From the NCBI RefSeq assembly GCF_008831265.1, contig NZ_VTTH01000003.1, positions 543,597-607,596 on the forward strand: a DNA stretch of 64,000 bases, written 5' to 3'. Below, piece by piece: positions 58,201 to 61,200 of this stretch. The position numbers were made by a program, and so were the translations under genes. The stretch comes from Lacisediminimonas profundi. Lineage in GTDB: Bacteria; Pseudomonadota; Gammaproteobacteria; Burkholderiales; Burkholderiaceae_D. A model generated the notes under the pieces. The model saw nothing but the letters and a program-made list of their open reading frames with translations. It was not told the DNA's origin and did no database searches. Positions within the stretch are counted from its first letter, which is position 1, and every line of letters starts with the position of its first letter.

Positions 58201-61200
58201 CAGTGTCAGCGGCAGCGCAGCAGGCCTTGGCGTCGGCAACCTGACGGTTGGCGGCGGCCTATCCTTGGTCTCGGCCGGCGGTGCCATCGTCCAGATCGCG
58301 GGCAGCACGATCCTGGCCAACAACCTGCAGAAGACGGCGGTGATCAGTGCCGGCAATGCCGGCGCCACCACCTACGCCGTTACGCTGGACGGGGCGGGCA
58401 ACGACTTCTCCAGCGTGAAGCTGACTGGCTCGAATGTCACGCTGAACGATGTGAACGGCATCGACCTGGCCGCATCGACCATCACCGGCAACCTGGTCCT
58501 GACGGCCGGCGGCCCGGTCACCGACAGCGGCGTGCTGACGGTTTCCGGCACCTCGCGCCTGGCCACCACCGGCGACGAGTCCGCCATCACGCTGGACAGC
58601 AACAACAACTTCGGTGGCGCGCTCAGCATGGCCACGCTGGCCGACGTCATCCTCAATGACATCAACGGCGTCGAATTCGGCGCCACCAGCATCGGCGGCA
58701 ACCTGGCGCTGACTGCGGCTGGCAACGTCACCGACACCGGCAATGTGACGGTCGCCGGGGCCACCATCTTCACCGTCGGCGCGGGCAACGACCTGACGCT
58801 GGACAACGCCAATAACTTCGGCGCCGGGGTGGCCATCGGCAGTGCCCGCAATGTCAGGATCAACGATGTCAGCAGCATCAACATTGCCGCCGCTACCATC
58901 AGCGGCAGTCTTGACCTGACGACCACCGGCCGCATCACGCAGAGCGGTGCAATCACCGTGGCCGGCACCACCACGCTGCAGGCGACCGCCTATGTGGATC
59001 CGGACCCGGCATCGATCCTTAACCAGGACAACAACATCAGCCTGGCACGGGATAACGATTTCACCGGGGCGGTGCGCATCGTGTCGGGCGGGGTTGTCAC
59101 CCTGAACGACATCAACAACCTCGACCTTGGCGCCAGCACTGTCAGCGGCACTCTCAGCGTCACCGCGCAGGGCACGCTGACCGACAGCGGCGCGATCCTT
59201 GTCAGCGGCGCCACCAGCCTCACGGTTGGCGCCGGCAAGGACATCACGCTCGACCAGGCCAACAACTTCGGCGCCGCGGTCGGCGTGGTGAGCGCGCGCG
59301 ATGTGGTGTTGAACGATATCGACGCGATCACTTTTGCCAACCTGACGGCCAGCGGCAACGTAACCGTCAGCGCCGGCGGCAATATCGGGCAACTGGCGGA
59401 TACCCGCATCGTGGCCAGTACGGCCGACAAGTCGCTCACGTTGACTGCGCAAAGCGGTACCGGCCTGGCGACGGTGCGGCATGCCATCACGCTGGCCAAC
59501 GTGGACAATGATTTCACGGCGGTCAATGTGCTCAGCGCCGGCAACACCCGCCTGGTCGATGTCAATGGCGTCACGATCTCGGGCACGGTTTCCGGCGACC
59601 TGGACACCCGGGCTGGCGCAACCATCTTCGGCAACTTGTCGGCTACGGGCACCGTCGATGTGCTGGCAGCCGGCAGCATCACCCAGTCGGCAAGCACCCG
59701 CATGCTGCTGACCGGCAGCAACCGTCCGGCACAACTGACGGCGCAATCCGGCAGCGGCGCGGGCATGACCCGCTACAACATTGCACTGGATGCGGCGGAC
59801 AATGATTTCCGCGCCGTGGCCGTGACTGGCGCCGCCATCTCCTTGCGCGATGCCAATGCGCTGGAACTGGCCAGCCTGGATGGCACCGCTGCGGCGACCG
59901 TGCGGGCTGGATTGCGGCTTGATGTGACCGGGTTCGTCAAAGCACAATCGGCCAGCTTCAGCGCCGCGGAAAACCTGCAGATGGCCGAGACCGGCCTGAT
60001 CCAGGTATTCGGCACCGGCGCAGTGCCGACCGGTGGCGTCACGCTGAGCGCCCTTGGTGCGGTCGTGTTGTCACGCATCGAAAGCGCGAGCGGCACGGTC
60101 GCGATTACGGCGGGCAGCGCCATCACCGATGGGTTGGCTGCCACGGTGAACGGCACCGAAGCATTCAATATCGTCGGCACCGGTACTCTCAGCATGTCGG
60201 CCGCAAGCATCGGCGGCACTGGCGATGCCGATATCGATGTCAGCATGCAGGCCATCGATTCGATCACAGCCAGCAGCGGCAGCGCCACCGTCTCGGCTCA
60301 TGCTGCGACCGGATTCGACACGATGACACTGCGCCAGGCCAGCGTGCTGAATGGCGTGCTGGCACTGGACCTCGTCAGCGGCAACCTGTTGTTGACACAG
60401 TCGATACAAGCGCATGCCGCAGCAATCAGCGTGCGCAGCGGCAACCTGCGGATGCAGGATGGCTCGACCATTGCCGCCGCGCGTGACCTCAGCCTGCAGG
60501 CCTCGGCTGACATCGTGCTGTCTTCGGTTACTACCGCAGACGGCACGCTCGATATCGATGCCGGTCGCCACCTGCTGGATGGCACGGCCGGCGAGCAGTC
60601 GAACATCACCGCAACCGGCGCTGCTGCACAGGTGCGGCTCAGCGCGCTGGGCGCCGGTGGCGCCAGTGCCGGGCAGGATGTGGACGTCTCGGTCCGCCTG
60701 CTGGACCATATCGACGGCGGGCTGGATGGCGTGTACCTGGAAACCGGGCGCACGCTGGCGGTCAACACCATGGACCTGGACGGCGCGCTGCGTGTCGTGT
60801 CGCAGGCGGGTGACCTGAATCTGGTCGGGGCGCAGTCCGCGGCAAGCGTCGACATTGACGTCAGGGCTGGCGCGCTCGCAATGCGCGATGGGGTAAGCCT
60901 GTCGGTTGGCGGCGATGCCTCGATCCAGGCCAGCGGCGACGTCACGCTCAGCCGCCTTGGAGTCGACAACGGTGATCTGTCGCTGTCGTCATCGGCCGGC
61001 GCGATCGTTGACGGCACGTTCGCCGACAGCGACGCGTTCCCGAACATCGCGCTAACCGGCAGCGGCAGCATCATGCTGTTGTCGGCGGTCCGGATTGGCA
61101 ACAATTCGGTCGATGGCGAGCTGGACATCAGTGCCGCGCGTATCGTCGAGGCCAGCACCATGGCCGGCGACATGAACCTCGAATTGCTGGGCACGACAGA